Shown in pieces: positions 53,645 through 63,384 of a stretch of DNA of 64,000 nucleotides. Position numbers and translations under genes: made by a program. How positions within the stretch are numbered: the stretch's first letter is position 1; each line of letters starts with the position of its first letter. Under the pieces are notes generated by a model. It worked only from the letters and a program-made list of their open reading frames with translations, did not search any database and had not been told where the DNA came from. Source of the DNA: Limnospira fusiformis SAG 85.79 (GTDB lineage Bacteria > Cyanobacteriota > Cyanobacteriia > Cyanobacteriales > Microcoleaceae); NCBI RefSeq assembly GCF_012516315.1, contig NZ_CP051185.1, forward strand, positions 2,345,403-2,409,402. Direction: 5' to 3'.

Positions 53645-55258
53645 TTAGTTGTTGTATCTGGGTATATTGCCATTAGGAGTAAACTGGGGGAAATGGCTTA
53701 ACAACTGCTTTAAATTGAGATACTGAGTTAAGGTGAAAGCATCAACTCCCAATTCAGTGCGATCGCTTGCTGCCACTATACCAGCGAGTGAGTGCCACCA
53801 AACAGCGACTTGGGCGCTTAATTCTGGGGGCTGTGACCGTAGAGACTGAATAGCGAGTATCCCCCCTAACAAGCCAGTGAGAACGTCGCCACTGCCTCCA
53901 CGGGCTAGGGCTGGGGTACTTTCTGGGTTAATGATTACTGACTCAGCGGTAGCAATACAGGTTCTTGCGCCCTTTAAAATGACGACAGCGCCAGTTAAAC
54001 GGGCTGCTTCCCTACTCCCCTCGATAGAGGTATGTGATTCATGATTTAACTGGGGAAACAGGCGTTTAAACTCTCGACGGTGGGGGGTGAGAATGGTTGC
54101 AGCCTGACGGTTAGATAGGGTAGTCACGGGGTCTAGTTTGGCTAACAGGTTCAGGCCATCAGCGTCTAAAACTAGGGGTCTATGGCTATTTAATACTGTC
54201 TGAATGACGGATACATTGTCAGCGGTTAAACCGGGACCACAGGCGATCGCATCATAACTATCCAAGTTTATATGGTCAGCAATAGAGGCGATCGCACCGT
54301 TATCCGTTTCTGGACAACCAATAATCAAGGCTTCCGGTAGTGGAAAACTCAATAAGGGTTTGATCGACTCTGGGACAGCTATTGATAGCATTCCCACTCC
54401 ACTAGCCCGCGCCCCCAGACCTGATAATAGCGCCGCCCCGGTATAACGACGCGATCCGGCAATAATTAATAAATGCCCCTGTTTATACTTATGGGTATTC
54501 TGAGGGAGGGGGATAGGTAAATGAGATCTCGCCAATTCCGGAGTTAGTCGCCTTAGGTCGGGAGACACCCCCAGGACAGCATGAATATCAGTTACAGGGA
54601 TATCAAAATCAATTAACTCGGAAGTTCCCAACCATGGTAAGGCTTCTTCCCGCAAAAAGGCTAATTTCCATAACCCCAAACAGAAAGTTTTGGTTGCTCT
54701 AATAGCTGTTCCCAGGACTAATCCTGTGTCAGTATGGATACCTGATGGGATATCAATGCTAAAAACGGGCTTATTCCACCAGCTATTGACAGTTTCGACT
54801 ATTTGTGCTAAGTATCCCTGAATGGGACGTTCTAAGCCAAAGCCAAACATCCCATCAATAATTAGATCACAATCTGCTAATTGTGCGATCGCCTCTACAA
54901 TTTCAATACCCAAACTAGCAGCATATCGAAAATGGTCTGCGGTGAGTGGCTTGTGTTTGCTAAAGGGGGAATATAGCAGGACGCGATAACCGCGATATAA
55001 TAATTCCCGCGCCACCACCAACGCATCACCCCCATTATGCCCCGGTCCCACCAAAACCCCAATTAAGTTTACTGGTGTGCTGGTATACTCAGAGTGTAAA
55101 ATCGACAATAGGTGGCGAGTAATATTGAGGGCGACCTTTTCCATTAAAGCTGCCACAGGCATTCCCGCGTCAAAAATGCGAGTTTCTATGGCTTGCATTT
55201 GGGCAGCGGTCACAGCAAACTGTTGAATAAGTTGGAAACGATTAGGAGTGCCTGCCAT
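53645..55258 (-). CDS. nnr: Bifunctional NAD(P)H-hydrate epimerase/dehydratase
   Basis: Repairs hydrated NADH and NADPH. 537 residues: the N-terminal YjeF_N epimerase domain (about 10-215; MQAIETRIFDAGMPVAALME, GVLVGPGHNGGDALVVAREL, SIDIPSGIHTDTG) and the C-terminal ADP-dependent dehydratase (about 240-525; HKYKQGHLLIIAGSRRYTGA, ACGPGLTADN, PLVLDADGLNLLA, LARGGSGDVLTGLLGG). ATG at 55258. It follows the SPOR-like gene by 26 bp on the same strand. Confidence 0.94.
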   Translation of the reverse strand: MAGTPNRFQLIQQFAVTAAQMQAIETRIFDAGMPVAALMEKVALNITRHLLSILHSEYTSTPVNLIGVLVGPGHNGGDALVVARELLYRGYRVLLYSPFSKHKPLTADHFRYAASLGIEIVEAIAQLADCDLIIDGMFGFGLERPIQGYLAQIVETVNSWWNKPVFSIDIPSGIHTDTGLVLGTAIRATKTFCLGLWKLAFLREEALPWLGTSELIDFDIPVTDIHAVLGVSPDLRRLTPELARSHLPIPLPQNTHKYKQGHLLIIAGSRRYTGAALLSGLGARASGVGMLSIAVPESIKPLLSFPLPEALIIGCPETDNGAIASIADHINLDSYDAIACGPGLTADNVSVIQTVLNSHRPLVLDADGLNLLAKLDPVTTLSNRQAATILTPHRREFKRLFPQLNHESHTSIEGSREAARLTGAVVILKGARTCIATAESVIINPESTPALARGGSGDVLTGLLGGILAIQSLRSQPPELSAQVAVWWHSLAGIVAASDRTELGVDAFTLTQYLNLKQLLSHFPQFTPNGNIPRYNN

Positions 55259-55284
55259 TATTAATCATGCTAAGGGTTTAGGGA

Positions 55285-56277
55285 CTATCTGCCAAAATAT
55301 ATTTGAGCCGAGCCAATTCCCGAATCTGTGAGATAATTTTCCCATTCTTGGGCGAGTCCCAAATTGGCAAAAGGTCCAACGGCTACCAAGGGGTCAGCGA
55401 AGTGGTCGCGAATGATAATGCTATTTTGAGGTACACCTAAAGCTATGGCATTTTCAGCAGTCCTAGACAGTTCGGCGGCGGGTGTGGGAATTAATACAAA
55501 ATAGCCATCAGTATCACTTAGTCCCAGGTTAATACCTGACGCTGCAGGAAGAGGAGTTGGGGTATGAATAGGTAAACCGAGTAACATTTCCAATTGTGTG
55601 CGAGAGGCTATGACTTCTCCTCGAATGCGTCTGAGAATTAGTTGACTCAGCAGTTGTTCAGCGTTGGACAGGTTGACAAAACTACCGGCTTGAATTACGG
55701 GGACACCCTGATATTGAACAATTTGTGCATTGGGAGATACCTGTCGCACTTGGTCTAGGGATGCTGCCCCAGGTCTGACGTAAACTTGATAAAGTCCTAG
55801 GTCAGTGGTGGGGCGAATAAGATTTGGTCTAATATTGGTTTGAATGGGTGCGGTTAACCGTCGCTGGGGGGGGACTACCAGGGGGCTGACATTTATGGAG
55901 TTCTGAAATTCGGGAGTATTTCGGAAATCGGTAATTTGGGCTTGAATTCCCCATTGTCTGAGACTGGATACCAGTTGTTGGGCTTGGGTCTGATTGAAAT
56001 AAATGCCAGCATCAATTACAATGCGATCGCCATATCTTTTAATTATGGCTCCTGGTTGTACCTGTTGGACTATTTCCAGGAGTAAGGGGTTATCCCCTGA
56101 CACATAGACCCCGTAGCGTTGTTGTTGTGCTAGGGCGGGTAGGGGTGTTAAGGTTAAGTATCCCCCCAGGAGCAATAATGATATCCAGGGCTTCCTCCCC
56201 GCCCATCGAAAGGTAAACTGGAACGGGGACTTGTTTTGATTTTCAAGAGAAGTTACAGTCAATTTCAGTTCCTCCAT
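55285..56277 (-). CDS. Exported protein with three SPOR-like repeats
   Basis: 330 residues. A signal peptide or anchor lies at about 28-50 (PWISLLLLGGYLTLTPLPALA with AxA-like end). The mature part has three related beta-alpha units: RYGVYVSGDNPLLLEIVQQV, YQVYVRPGAASLDQVRQVSP and YFVLIPTPAAELSRTAENAI, each followed by a strand with (I/V)xxG(I/S/P)F and a helix with QA or AEQL. This pattern resembles SPOR domains that bind denuded peptidoglycan. Common in cyanobacteria as an uncharacterised protein. Confidence 0.75.
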   Translation of the reverse strand: MEELKLTVTSLENQNKSPFQFTFRWAGRKPWISLLLLGGYLTLTPLPALAQQQRYGVYVSGDNPLLLEIVQQVQPGAIIKRYGDRIVIDAGIYFNQTQAQQLVSSLRQWGIQAQITDFRNTPEFQNSINVSPLVVPPQRRLTAPIQTNIRPNLIRPTTDLGLYQVYVRPGAASLDQVRQVSPNAQIVQYQGVPVIQAGSFVNLSNAEQLLSQLILRRIRGEVIASRTQLEMLLGLPIHTPTPLPAASGINLGLSDTDGYFVLIPTPAAELSRTAENAIALGVPQNSIIIRDHFADPLVAVGPFANLGLAQEWENYLTDSGIGSAQIYFGR

Positions 56278-56374
56278 GGGGGGGTGAGCTTACCCAGCCT
56301 GAAACAATTATAGCCATATATGGCGGCGTTTCGGATCATTTATATTTGATCAAATTGATAACATCTCATCATCA

Positions 56375-57625
56375 ATGTTGGAAAAGAACATAAAATTTGC
56401 CATTATGCCGAGACGACTGGTTTCTTGTGTCCTCGCCGCCTTCCTACCGATTATCCTAGTTTGGGGAGTAGTTGTGCGACCCGCCTGGGCGCTGACGGAT
56501 GAACAGAAGCTCCTGAGCGAGAGTTGGGGTATTGTGAACCGCGCCTATGTTGATGAGAGTTTTAATCATCAAAATTGGTGGTTATTGCGGGAAAAACAAA
56601 TTAAGAAACCTCTCAGAAATCGGGAGGAAACTTATCTGGCTATTGAGGAAATGTTGGCGAGTCTTGATGATCCGTTTACACGATTATTGAGACCGGAACA
56701 ATATCGCAGTCTCCGAGTTAGTACCTCTGGAGAATTGACGGGAGTGGGGTTACAAATTGCTAAGGAGGCTGAGACGGGGGCGCTGGTGGTGGTGACTCCC
56801 CTTGATGGTTCTCCGGCTGATGATGCGGGGATTAAGCCGCGCGATCGCATTCTGAAAATTGATGGTTTATCTACTGATAATATGACCTTGGATGAGGCGG
56901 CGGCGAAGATGCGAGGCAACCCCGGAACCGAGGTAATTTTAACTGTAAAATCCGCCGAAAATCAGTTAACTAAGGATTTCACATTACTAAGAGATTACAT
57001 TACACTAAATCCGGTTTTTTACGAACTGAGAAAAACTGAGGATAATCTGGCTTTTGGTTATCTGCGCCTGCGACAGTTTAGCGCGAATGCGACCAGTGAG
57101 GTGACTAATGGGATTAATAACCTCATCAATGCTGGGGCGAAGGGTTTTATTTTGGATTTGCGAAATAACCCCGGTGGACTGCTACAGTCGGGGGTGGAAA
57201 TTGCTCGGTTGTGGTTAAATCAAGGTGCGATCGTGTATACTGTAGATAGGCGAGGGTCTTTAGGAGGTTTTGATTCTACGAAATCGGCTTTAACTGATGC
57301 GCCGTTGGTGGTATTAGTTAATGGTGGTACAGCCAGCGCCAGCGAAATTCTAGCGGGTGCGCTTCAGGACAACCACCGCGCTTTATTAGTGGGTGAAAAA
57401 ACGTTCGGGAAAGGCTTAATTCAATCCCTATTTGATTTGTCTGATGGTTCGGGGTTAGCGGTGACAGTCGCCCATTATGAAACCCCTAACCATACTGATA
57501 TTAACAAACAGGGAATTAAGCCCGATCGCATTGTAAAAAGCCCTAATTTAATGCGATCGCAATTAGCAACAGAAGCCGACCCCCAATATCAAGAAGCCGT
57601 TGATTTATTGAGGTATCAAATGTAG
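56375..57625 (+). CDS. Carboxyl-terminal processing protease (S41)
   Basis: 416 residues: an N-terminal signal peptide (LVSCVLAAFLPIILVWGVVV then AWA), a PDZ domain (about 110-190; GVGLQIAKEAE, SPADDAGIKPRDRILKIDG), and the S41 core with GFILDLRNNPGGLL, the Ser in NGGTASASEILAGALQDN and the Lys in VGEKTFGKGLIQ. Ctp proteases act in the lumen or periplasm; CtpA matures D1, while CtpB and CtpC have other substrates. The paralogue cannot be told by eye. An internal ATG at 56405 is a possible alternative start. Confidence 0.92.
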   Translation: MLEKNIKFAIMPRRLVSCVLAAFLPIILVWGVVVRPAWALTDEQKLLSESWGIVNRAYVDESFNHQNWWLLREKQIKKPLRNREETYLAIEEMLASLDDPFTRLLRPEQYRSLRVSTSGELTGVGLQIAKEAETGALVVVTPLDGSPADDAGIKPRDRILKIDGLSTDNMTLDEAAAKMRGNPGTEVILTVKSAENQLTKDFTLLRDYITLNPVFYELRKTEDNLAFGYLRLRQFSANATSEVTNGINNLINAGAKGFILDLRNNPGGLLQSGVEIARLWLNQGAIVYTVDRRGSLGGFDSTKSALTDAPLVVLVNGGTASASEILAGALQDNHRALLVGEKTFGKGLIQSLFDLSDGSGLAVTVAHYETPNHTDINKQGIKPDRIVKSPNLMRSQLATEADPQYQEAVDLLRYQM

Positions 57626-57684
57626 ACCTTCTGTTTCTCCCCGGTGTAGGGTGGGTCGCCTTCCCACCCTAAGTTTTCGATGAG

Positions 57685-58332
57685 TTATAAAACGCCTTTG
57701 GAACTGGGAATAGTACCCGCACGACGTGGATCGATTTCTAGGGCCATTCTGAGCGATCGCGCAAAGGCTTTAAATGCGGCTTCAATAATATGGTGAGAAT
57801 TAATCCCGTCCAACTGGCGAATATGAAGGGTCATCAAACTGTTATTAGCCACAGCCACAAAAAATTCGCGCACTAACTGGGTATCATAGTTTCCTACCCG
57901 GAGAGTGGGGATTTCCAAGCCATAACTGAGGTGAGGACGACCGGAAAAATCTAGGGATACTTGGACTAAGGCTTCATCAAGGGGGGCGACAAAATGACCA
58001 AACCGGACAATTCCTTTGCGATCGCCTGTAGCCTTAGCCAAAGCCTGACCCAAAGTAATCCCCACATCCTCATTAGTATGATGATCGTCAATATGAGTAT
58101 CTCCGACGGCTTTAATCTCCAAATCTAATAAACCGTGGGAGGCAATTTGGTGCAACATATGGTCTAAAAAAGGCACTCCGGTAGCCACATCACAGCTACC
58201 TGTACCGTCCAAATTCACCGTCACAGAAACATCAGTTTCCCCGGTAGTACGCTTGACAGTAGCAATGCGGTTATCGGTGATATTAGGGTTAGTTGCGGTG
58301 GTGGAAGTTGAAGTGCGATCGCGAGTTTGCAT
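57685..58332 (-). CDS. hisB: Imidazoleglycerol-phosphate dehydratase
   Basis: Sixth step of histidine synthesis. 215 residues from ATG 58332 (a TTG at 58338 is less likely). Metal-binding motifs are present: [30 protein letters not shown] and [20 protein letters not shown]. The first 25 residues are a Thr/Asn-rich extension ([11 protein letters not shown]) not usual in the family, containing a GCGATCGC site. No phosphatase domain, so it is the monofunctional form. Confidence 0.95.
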   Translation of the reverse strand: MQTRDRTSTSTTATNPNITDNRIATVKRTTGETDVSVTVNLDGTGSCDVATGVPFLDHMLHQIASHGLLDLEIKAVGDTHIDDHHTNEDVGITLGQALAKATGDRKGIVRFGHFVAPLDEALVQVSLDFSGRPHLSYGLEIPTLRVGNYDTQLVREFFVAVANNSLMTLHIRQLDGINSHHIIEAAFKAFARSLRMALEIDPRRAGTIPSSKGVL

Positions 58333-58356
58333 AGTCAATAATTAGGGAACTGATAC

Positions 58357-58920
58357 ATTTACGCGACATTTTTCCGGTTGTTCCCGGACAATGCGACGAT
58401 AACACTATTACCCGTTAAGGTAACAGAGGCGGTATCCCGCAAAGCTTTTAGAAAGATTCCAAAAGCACCGTTCCAGTCCCGTGGTAGAGTGAACCCGCAC
58501 TCAGGACATCGGAACACTTTTGAGCCACCTAGCTGGGAATGGACATGACCACAGTGAGTACAGGTTTTGCTGGTGTATTCTTCGGTCACATCTACAACTG
58601 TTCAGTTATTTCCGCGCTTATGTCTCAGGGTTAGTTTGAATCGATAATGCGCCCATGTCAGCATGGCGCGGGCAGTCTTAGACCTGATTAGACGCTTCAC
58701 CTTGGCAACCATATTGGAAGTCTCGAAGGTAGGCCAAAAAATCAGGCTGTGTTATGGGATGGTCGGGGATGCGACCCAATCAACCAAGAGGTTGAAGTCC
58801 TCACCGGGTAGTTATTTCGCCCATTTCAGCTCTATTTCATACCCGAAGGTCTCGCACCATACTTGGTATTATACCGTATTGCCGTCAAATGTTAACCTAA
58901 TTTGAGATTAAATCATGCTC
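58357..58920 (-). mobile_element. Remnant of an IS200/IS605-type element
   Basis: Includes a tnpB C-terminal fragment and, upstream on the minus strand, a 300-bp region matching the 13.3-13.6 kb element. Homology between the two ends at the sequence GAGCATGATTTAATC (minus strand), which may mark the left end and target. A potential promoter (TTGACG and TATAAT-like sequences) is retained near 58880. No tnpA is present. Confidence 0.72.
58359..58754 (-). pseudogene. Decayed tnpB (RNA-guided nuclease) fragment
   Basis: Reading on the minus strand gives PTFETSNMVAKVKRLIRSKT, then ARAMLTWAHYRFKLTLRH, an in-frame TGA at 58602-58604, then TEEYTSKTCTHCGHV and the second zinc-ribbon half FRCPECGFTLPRDWNGAFG with the late RuvC aspartate. 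Another in-frame TAA lies near 58754. The N-terminal two thirds of TnpB are missing, so the nuclease cannot be active. The most 3' open segment (76 codons) is sometimes called as a gene. Confidence 0.88.
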
Positions 58921-59001
58921 TTAACAGGGAACAGGGAACAGTTAATTTCACCGCTCCCCGAGTCCCATGATAGATATTGTGGGCTGTCGATATATTTGTG
59001 G

Positions 59002-59778
59002 TTACATTCCCATGATGCAGTAACCAGAATCGACATAAATTATCTGGCCAGTAATCCCACTAGAGAGATCACTGCATAGGAAAGCAGCCGTATTTCCCAC
59101 TTCAGTCTGAGTTACAGTCCGCTTGAGGGGGGCAATTTCCTCCACATGATGAATCATATCTAAAATGCCGCCAACCGCTGAGGAAGCCAAAGTCCGAATC
59201 GGTCCAGAGGAGATACCATTAACCCTAATCCCCAAGGGGCCCAATTCAGCAGCCAAATAACGGACATTCATTTCTAGGGCAGCTTTAGCAATTCCCATGA
59301 CATTATAATTGGGAACCACCCTGACTCCCCCTAAATAGGTGAGGGTGACAATACTACCACCAGAGGTCATCAAGGGTTTAGCAGCCCCACTCAACTGTAC
59401 CAGGGAGTAGGAACTAATATCCAAGGCGCGAGTAAAACCCTCACGGGAAACGGTGCTAAAGTCTCCCGATAGTTCCTCCTTACCAGCAAAAGCCAGACAG
59501 TGGATGAGGATATCGAGTTTCCCCCATTGGTCTCGGATGGTATCAAATAGGGATGTTACCAGTGCATCATCCTGAACATTACAGGGCATGATGATACTGG
59601 GATTAAGTGGTTCAACTAGACTGCGAACCTTTTTTTCAAACCGTCCCTTGTCATCGGGTAGATAGGTGACTCCTAGGTTAGCACCGCAGGAGTGGAGTTG
59701 TTGGGCAATACCCCAAGCGATGGATCGCTCGTTAGCAATGCCAGTGACCAGTGCGTTTTTTCCGTTTAAATCCAACAT
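59002..59778 (-). CDS. fabI: Enoyl-[acyl-carrier-protein] reductase (NADH) FabI
   Basis: Last step of the fatty acid elongation cycle. 258 residues of the SDR superfamily with the FabI cofactor loop GIANERSIAWGIAQQL, LDILIHCLAFAGKEEL, and the catalytic Tyr and Lys in YNVMGIAKAALEMNVRYLAA (Y-x6-K spacing typical of FabI). C-terminus GQIIYVDSGYCIMGM is characteristic. It diverges from ntcA with 460 bp between starts. Confidence 0.96.
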   Translation of the reverse strand: MLDLNGKNALVTGIANERSIAWGIAQQLHSCGANLGVTYLPDDKGRFEKKVRSLVEPLNPSIIMPCNVQDDALVTSLFDTIRDQWGKLDILIHCLAFAGKEELSGDFSTVSREGFTRALDISSYSLVQLSGAAKPLMTSGGSIVTLTYLGGVRVVPNYNVMGIAKAALEMNVRYLAAELGPLGIRVNGISSGPIRTLASSAVGGILDMIHHVEEIAPLKRTVTQTEVGNTAAFLCSDLSSGITGQIIYVDSGYCIMGM

Positions 59779-60240
59779 AGTAGATTATTGTATTTGAAAA
59801 GGGGACGATCAAACTCCCACAATTGGGGGTTGAAAAAAAGACATTGGGTGGTAAAATCCCTTTGGCGTGCCTAGATGACTCAGGAGCAGGCGGGCATAGT
59901 ATGCACCCAGTTCACGATCGCAGGTTGCTAATTTCAGGTCAAAATCTTTCCCATCGCCAAAATATGGCAATTTAGTCGTTTTTTCGACACAAACTCCGTT
60001 GGCTTAGATATACTCTGGGTAGACATGAAACCAATGACCTGTATAAATGGACTTCCTGAGATACTCACAATTTTGATTCCAGGTCAGGGTAAAAACCTTT
60101 GTGCCAGGGAATCACTCTAGGTGAGTGTTAGGGGATCTCCCGTTATAATCTTTCGCTTAACGAGGGAGTCGGTGAACATTTGAAGTCGGATAAAGTCAGA
60201 GTCAAACTAGCGCAGTGGTTAAGTGGAAGGAATCGGGTCA
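59779..60240. promoter_or_regulatory. fabI-ntcA divergent regulatory region
   Basis: No ORF seen. For ntcA, TATAAT lies at 60144-60149, about 90 bp before the start. A perfect GTA-N8-TAC NtcA site was not found near it; GTA-N8-TAT occurs just upstream of fabI at 59780 or so. A 7-bp hairpin-rich stretch and one GCGATCGC-free interval were noted. Autoregulation of ntcA is known in other cyanobacteria but not shown by this sequence. Confidence 0.5.
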
Positions 60241-60906
60241 GTGACGTATGATAGACCGTTAGCATCAGTGTTCCGTCAAATTGGTGGCGGAGCGTTTCCC
60301 CCTGTGGTGGAGAGTTTTGACCGTGGTAAAACTATATTTTTCCCCGGTGATCCAGCCGAGCGGGTTTATGTCTTAATTAAGGGAGCCGTGAAGCTGTCTC
60401 GGGTTTATGAGGCGGGAGAGGAAATCACTGTGGCTCTACTTAGGGAAAATAGTGTCTTTGGTGTCCTCTCGCTGATTACGGGTCATAAGTCTGATCGGTT
60501 TTACCATGCGGTGGCTTTTACCCAGGTGGAATTGCTTTCTGTTCCCATTGAACAGGTGGAAAAGGCTCTGAAAAGTGATCCCGAATTGTCTATGGTGATG
60601 TTGCGGGGTCTGTCGTCTCGCATTCTGCAAACGGAGATGATGATCGAAACTTTGGCGCATCGGGATATGGGATCGCGATTGGTCAGTTTTTTATTGATTT
60701 TGTGTCGAGATTTTGGGGTTCCCGGTCGAGATGGGATTCGTATTGATCTCAAATTGTCCCATCAGGCGATCGCTGAAGCTATTGGCTCAACGCGAGTGAC
60801 TGTAACTCGACTTTTGGGAGACTTACGAGAGAAAAATATGATCTCCATTTATAAAAAGAAAATTACTGTTCATAATCCTGTTACCCTCAGCCAACAATTT
60901 ACTTGA
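60241..60906 (+). CDS. ntcA: Global nitrogen regulator NtcA
   Basis: CRP-family regulator that senses 2-oxoglutarate and activates nitrogen assimilation genes. 221 residues from GTG 60241, preceded by GGAAGGAA; a GTG at 60223 is also in frame but would add residues beyond the usual NtcA length. Family marks: [40 protein letters not shown], the long helix [20 protein letters not shown] and the DNA-binding helix [20 protein letters not shown]. Near-identical to NtcA of other cyanobacteria as I recall it. Confidence 0.97.
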   Translation: MTYDRPLASVFRQIGGGAFPPVVESFDRGKTIFFPGDPAERVYVLIKGAVKLSRVYEAGEEITVALLRENSVFGVLSLITGHKSDRFYHAVAFTQVELLSVPIEQVEKALKSDPELSMVMLRGLSSRILQTEMMIETLAHRDMGSRLVSFLLILCRDFGVPGRDGIRIDLKLSHQAIAEAIGSTRVTVTRLLGDLREKNMISIYKKKITVHNPVTLSQQFT

Positions 60907-61316
60907 AAAATTCCGAGCGTGAGTCTGGCGGTCACAGACTGACCAGCAGTTGCTCCCGCCTTGAACTCAAACACAATCGCATACCGGGAGGTTTTGGGGA
61001 TGATATCGATTCGGTAGTCCCCAGGCTTGCTGTTTTTTTTAGCCTGGAGGTAGGGGTCAGATTTAGCCAATATTCGGTAGGGAAACCTGATTTTTGTGCT
61101 AGAATTGGGTTGGGTTTGGCGGTATGGCAAGGGGTGGACAAAAATTCCTCCCCCAATTTGGGCAGAACCTCTCAACCCCAAATAAAAACCTGTAAAATCC
61201 TCCGCAGTGGGTTGATATCCGTCGGACTCTAGGTAAAAGCTTGTCTTCGTTAACAGCCCCGAAATGGGGACTAACTCCGGTAAAGGTTCTGGGTGTTCCG
61301 CGACGGCTGCCGCCAC
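60870..61316 (-). CDS. Possible PD-(D/E)XK nuclease-like remnant
   Basis: 148-codon frame from GTG 61316, overlapping the 3' end of ntcA by 37 bp. The part [25 protein letters not shown] (residues about 98-118) resembles the D...ExK core of the PD-(D/E)XK domain found at the C-terminus of DUF1703/AAA-ATPase-like proteins, and [10 protein letters not shown] resembles the preceding helix of that family. The middle does not fit well, so a frameshift or fragment is likely. It could also be an unrelated hypothetical or a spurious frame. Confidence 0.4.
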   Translation of the reverse strand: MAAAVAEHPEPLPELVPISGLLTKTSFYLESDGYQPTAEDFTGFYLGLRGSAQIGGGIFVHPLPYRQTQPNSSTKIRFPYRILAKSDPYLQAKKNSKPGDYRIDIIPKTSRYAIVFEFKAGATAGQSVTARLTLGIFQVNCWLRVTGL

Positions 61317-61415
61317 TAGCCTAGGATAAATCCTTGTAATTTGAAGATACTACCACTTCCCGCCATCAAGTGGGGGCTCGTGAACGAGCATTGATCTAGT
61401 CGCCTGGAAATTGAT

Positions 61416-62891
61416 ATGACCGCTGCTGTTATTTTTGTTATTGCTATTCTAACTCTCGGAGGGGTGATCGCGGTGGTGAGCGATCGCCTCGGGACTAAGG
61501 TGGGTAAGGCTCGCCTGAGTTTATTTAAAATGCGCCCCAAAAAAACGGCGGCGGTGGTGACTATGGCTACGGGAACTATGCTTTCCGCCTTGACTCTAGT
61601 GATTTTATTCGCGACCAGCAAACCTCTGCGCCGGGGTGTGTTTACTATTGACCAAATTCAGGATAGACTTAACCAAGCTCGGAGGGATTTGACCCATGCT
61701 CAGGTGGAAAAACATCGGGTAGAATCAGAGTTAATACAGGCTCAAAATGAACTACAAGCAGCGGTTGATTACTTAAACGAAATTAATTCTTCTCTTAATA
61801 ATGCTAAGGTAGAAGTTTTGGAACGTGAGCAAGAATTGAAAAGGGCTCAAAGTCGCCTGCAAAATACGGAGAGTGAATTGCATCAACTTCAGAATCAACT
61901 CAGCCAAATGGAAGCGGCTAAAACCGAGATTGAGGAGGAACTTGATAGCATAGAATATCAATTAAGTCAAGTATCTCAGCAAAAACAAGATCTAGAAACT
62001 GAAATAGATCAACTGCAAGTAGAACGTCAAGATTTAATCGATCAGCGGGAGAGGGTTTCGGCTCAGATAGAAGAGCGCGATCGCCAAATTGCTGACCAAG
62101 ATATGGTGATTGCTGAACGGGAAGAACGCCTAGCGGAATTGGAAATAGCTCAACAGCAATTGGAACAACAAAAAGCTAATGCCCAACGGGGTTTTCAAAT
62201 GCTGCGAGAGGGTAGTGTGGCTCTAAAAAGGGGTGAGATTTTGGCGAGTGGATTGGTGAGAATTAGCGATAAAAATAGTTCTATAGAAACGGTAAATAGA
62301 CTGCTACAAGAAGCGAACAGGAAGGCCCTAAAATTTGTGCAAATGGGTAATCAAAGTGCTAACCAAGATATGGTGGTGATGATTACTAAAGCGGAGGTGG
62401 AAGAACTGATTGAGGAAATTAATAATGGTGGAGAGTATGTGGTGCAAATAATCGCGGCTGCTAATTATTTGGTGGGTGAAAAACGGGTGGCGGTTTATAC
62501 CATGGCGGAACCGAATCGATTGTTATTTAGCAGCGGTGAAGTAGTGGCAGGAACTTCTTTAAATCCGGCTACGATGAGTTCGGAAAGACTGCAACAGCAA
62601 TTAGAACAGCTTTTAGATGCTTCGAGTTTTAGGGCTCGTTTTGTGGGGGTGGTAAATGGTTCTATAGAAATGAGTGACGATCGCATAGATACTCTGATTT
62701 ATTTTATTCAGCAGTTGGAGGGGTATAATCAAACCCTGGAACTACAAGCGGTGGCGGCGGAAGATATTTATACTATCGGTCCCCTGCGCTTGGATTTGTT
62801 TGCGCGTCATAATGGGGAAGTGTTGATTAGCACTCGTCAACCGACCCGAAAACTGGATGATATTGATTGGGCGGAGGTTTGGCGATGGTGA
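61416..62891 (+). CDS. DUF3084 (Slr1024-like) coiled-coil membrane protein
   Basis: 491 residues. Two N-terminal hydrophobic segments (about 2-22 and 48-70) flank GTKVGKARLSLFKMRPKKTA, then a long coiled coil at about 75-275 rich in Gln/Glu/Leu, then a folded C-terminal domain (about 280-490; RGEILASGLVRI, VVQIIAAANYLVGEKRVAVY, RARFVGVVNGSIEMSDDRID). Conserved across cyanobacteria, function not established. The next gene overlaps its end by 7 nt. Confidence 0.87.
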   Translation: MTAAVIFVIAILTLGGVIAVVSDRLGTKVGKARLSLFKMRPKKTAAVVTMATGTMLSALTLVILFATSKPLRRGVFTIDQIQDRLNQARRDLTHAQVEKHRVESELIQAQNELQAAVDYLNEINSSLNNAKVEVLEREQELKRAQSRLQNTESELHQLQNQLSQMEAAKTEIEEELDSIEYQLSQVSQQKQDLETEIDQLQVERQDLIDQRERVSAQIEERDRQIADQDMVIAEREERLAELEIAQQQLEQQKANAQRGFQMLREGSVALKRGEILASGLVRISDKNSSIETVNRLLQEANRKALKFVQMGNQSANQDMVVMITKAEVEELIEEINNGGEYVVQIIAAANYLVGEKRVAVYTMAEPNRLLFSSGEVVAGTSLNPATMSSERLQQQLEQLLDASSFRARFVGVVNGSIEMSDDRIDTLIYFIQQLEGYNQTLELQAVAAEDIYTIGPLRLDLFARHNGEVLISTRQPTRKLDDIDWAEVWRW

Positions 62892-63283
62892 TTTTGGGTT
62901 TTGACCCGGGTCGGGATAAATGCGGGGTGGCGGTGGTAGGGGACAATCAACAAGTTTATTATCATCAGGTAGTGGCGGCGAATGATGCGATCGCTACGGT
63001 AAAATCACTCTGTAGTCAGTTTTCGGTGCAAATGGTGGTGATGGGAAATCAAACCACTTCCCAGACCTGGAAACAACAAATGCGTGCGGTTCTTCCCAAG
63101 TCTATTCACATAGCCGAAGTTGATGAGCGTTATAGTTCTTTGGAAGCACGCGATCGCTATTGGGAAATGTATCCCCCCCAGGGTCTTTCTCGTCTGTTAC
63201 CCCAGGGGATGCGGGTTCCCCCTAGACCCATTGATGATATCGTGGCAATTATCCTAGTGGAACGTTATCAGGCGGGAAATTAG
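62885..63283 (+). CDS. YqgF/RuvC-like resolvase-fold protein
   Basis: 132 residues from ATG 62885 (a TTG at 62867 is less likely). RNase H-like fold: ILGFDPGRDKCGVAVVG with the first catalytic Asp, VVMGNQTTSQ, the acidic IAEVDERYSSLEARDRY and the C-terminal PIDDIVAIILVERY with paired Asp. This matches the YqgF/RuvC group, whose members process 16S rRNA precursors or resolve junctions. It overlaps the DUF3084 gene by 7 nt, so the pair is translated together. Confidence 0.82.
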   Translation: MVILGFDPGRDKCGVAVVGDNQQVYYHQVVAANDAIATVKSLCSQFSVQMVVMGNQTTSQTWKQQMRAVLPKSIHIAEVDERYSSLEARDRYWEMYPPQGLSRLLPQGMRVPPRPIDDIVAIILVERYQAGN

Positions 63284-63384
63284 TTACGGTAGCCGTCTGC
63301 TGAGGTTCGGTTTTAATCACTGTCGATGGTGCTAGTGATATGGCTATAGTATAGTTAAAGATAGATTATTACAGGATCTGGCAA

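Noticed and set aside
59779..59800. NtcA-binding site near fabI (GTA-N8-TAT)
   Set aside because: Last base of the consensus is wrong, the match is short enough to occur by chance, and it is far from the ntcA promoter.
60205..60235. tRNA-Ser-like stretch GCGCAGTGGTTAAGTGG before ntcA
   Set aside because: Only a D-arm-like sequence; no anticodon arm, T arm or acceptor stem follows.
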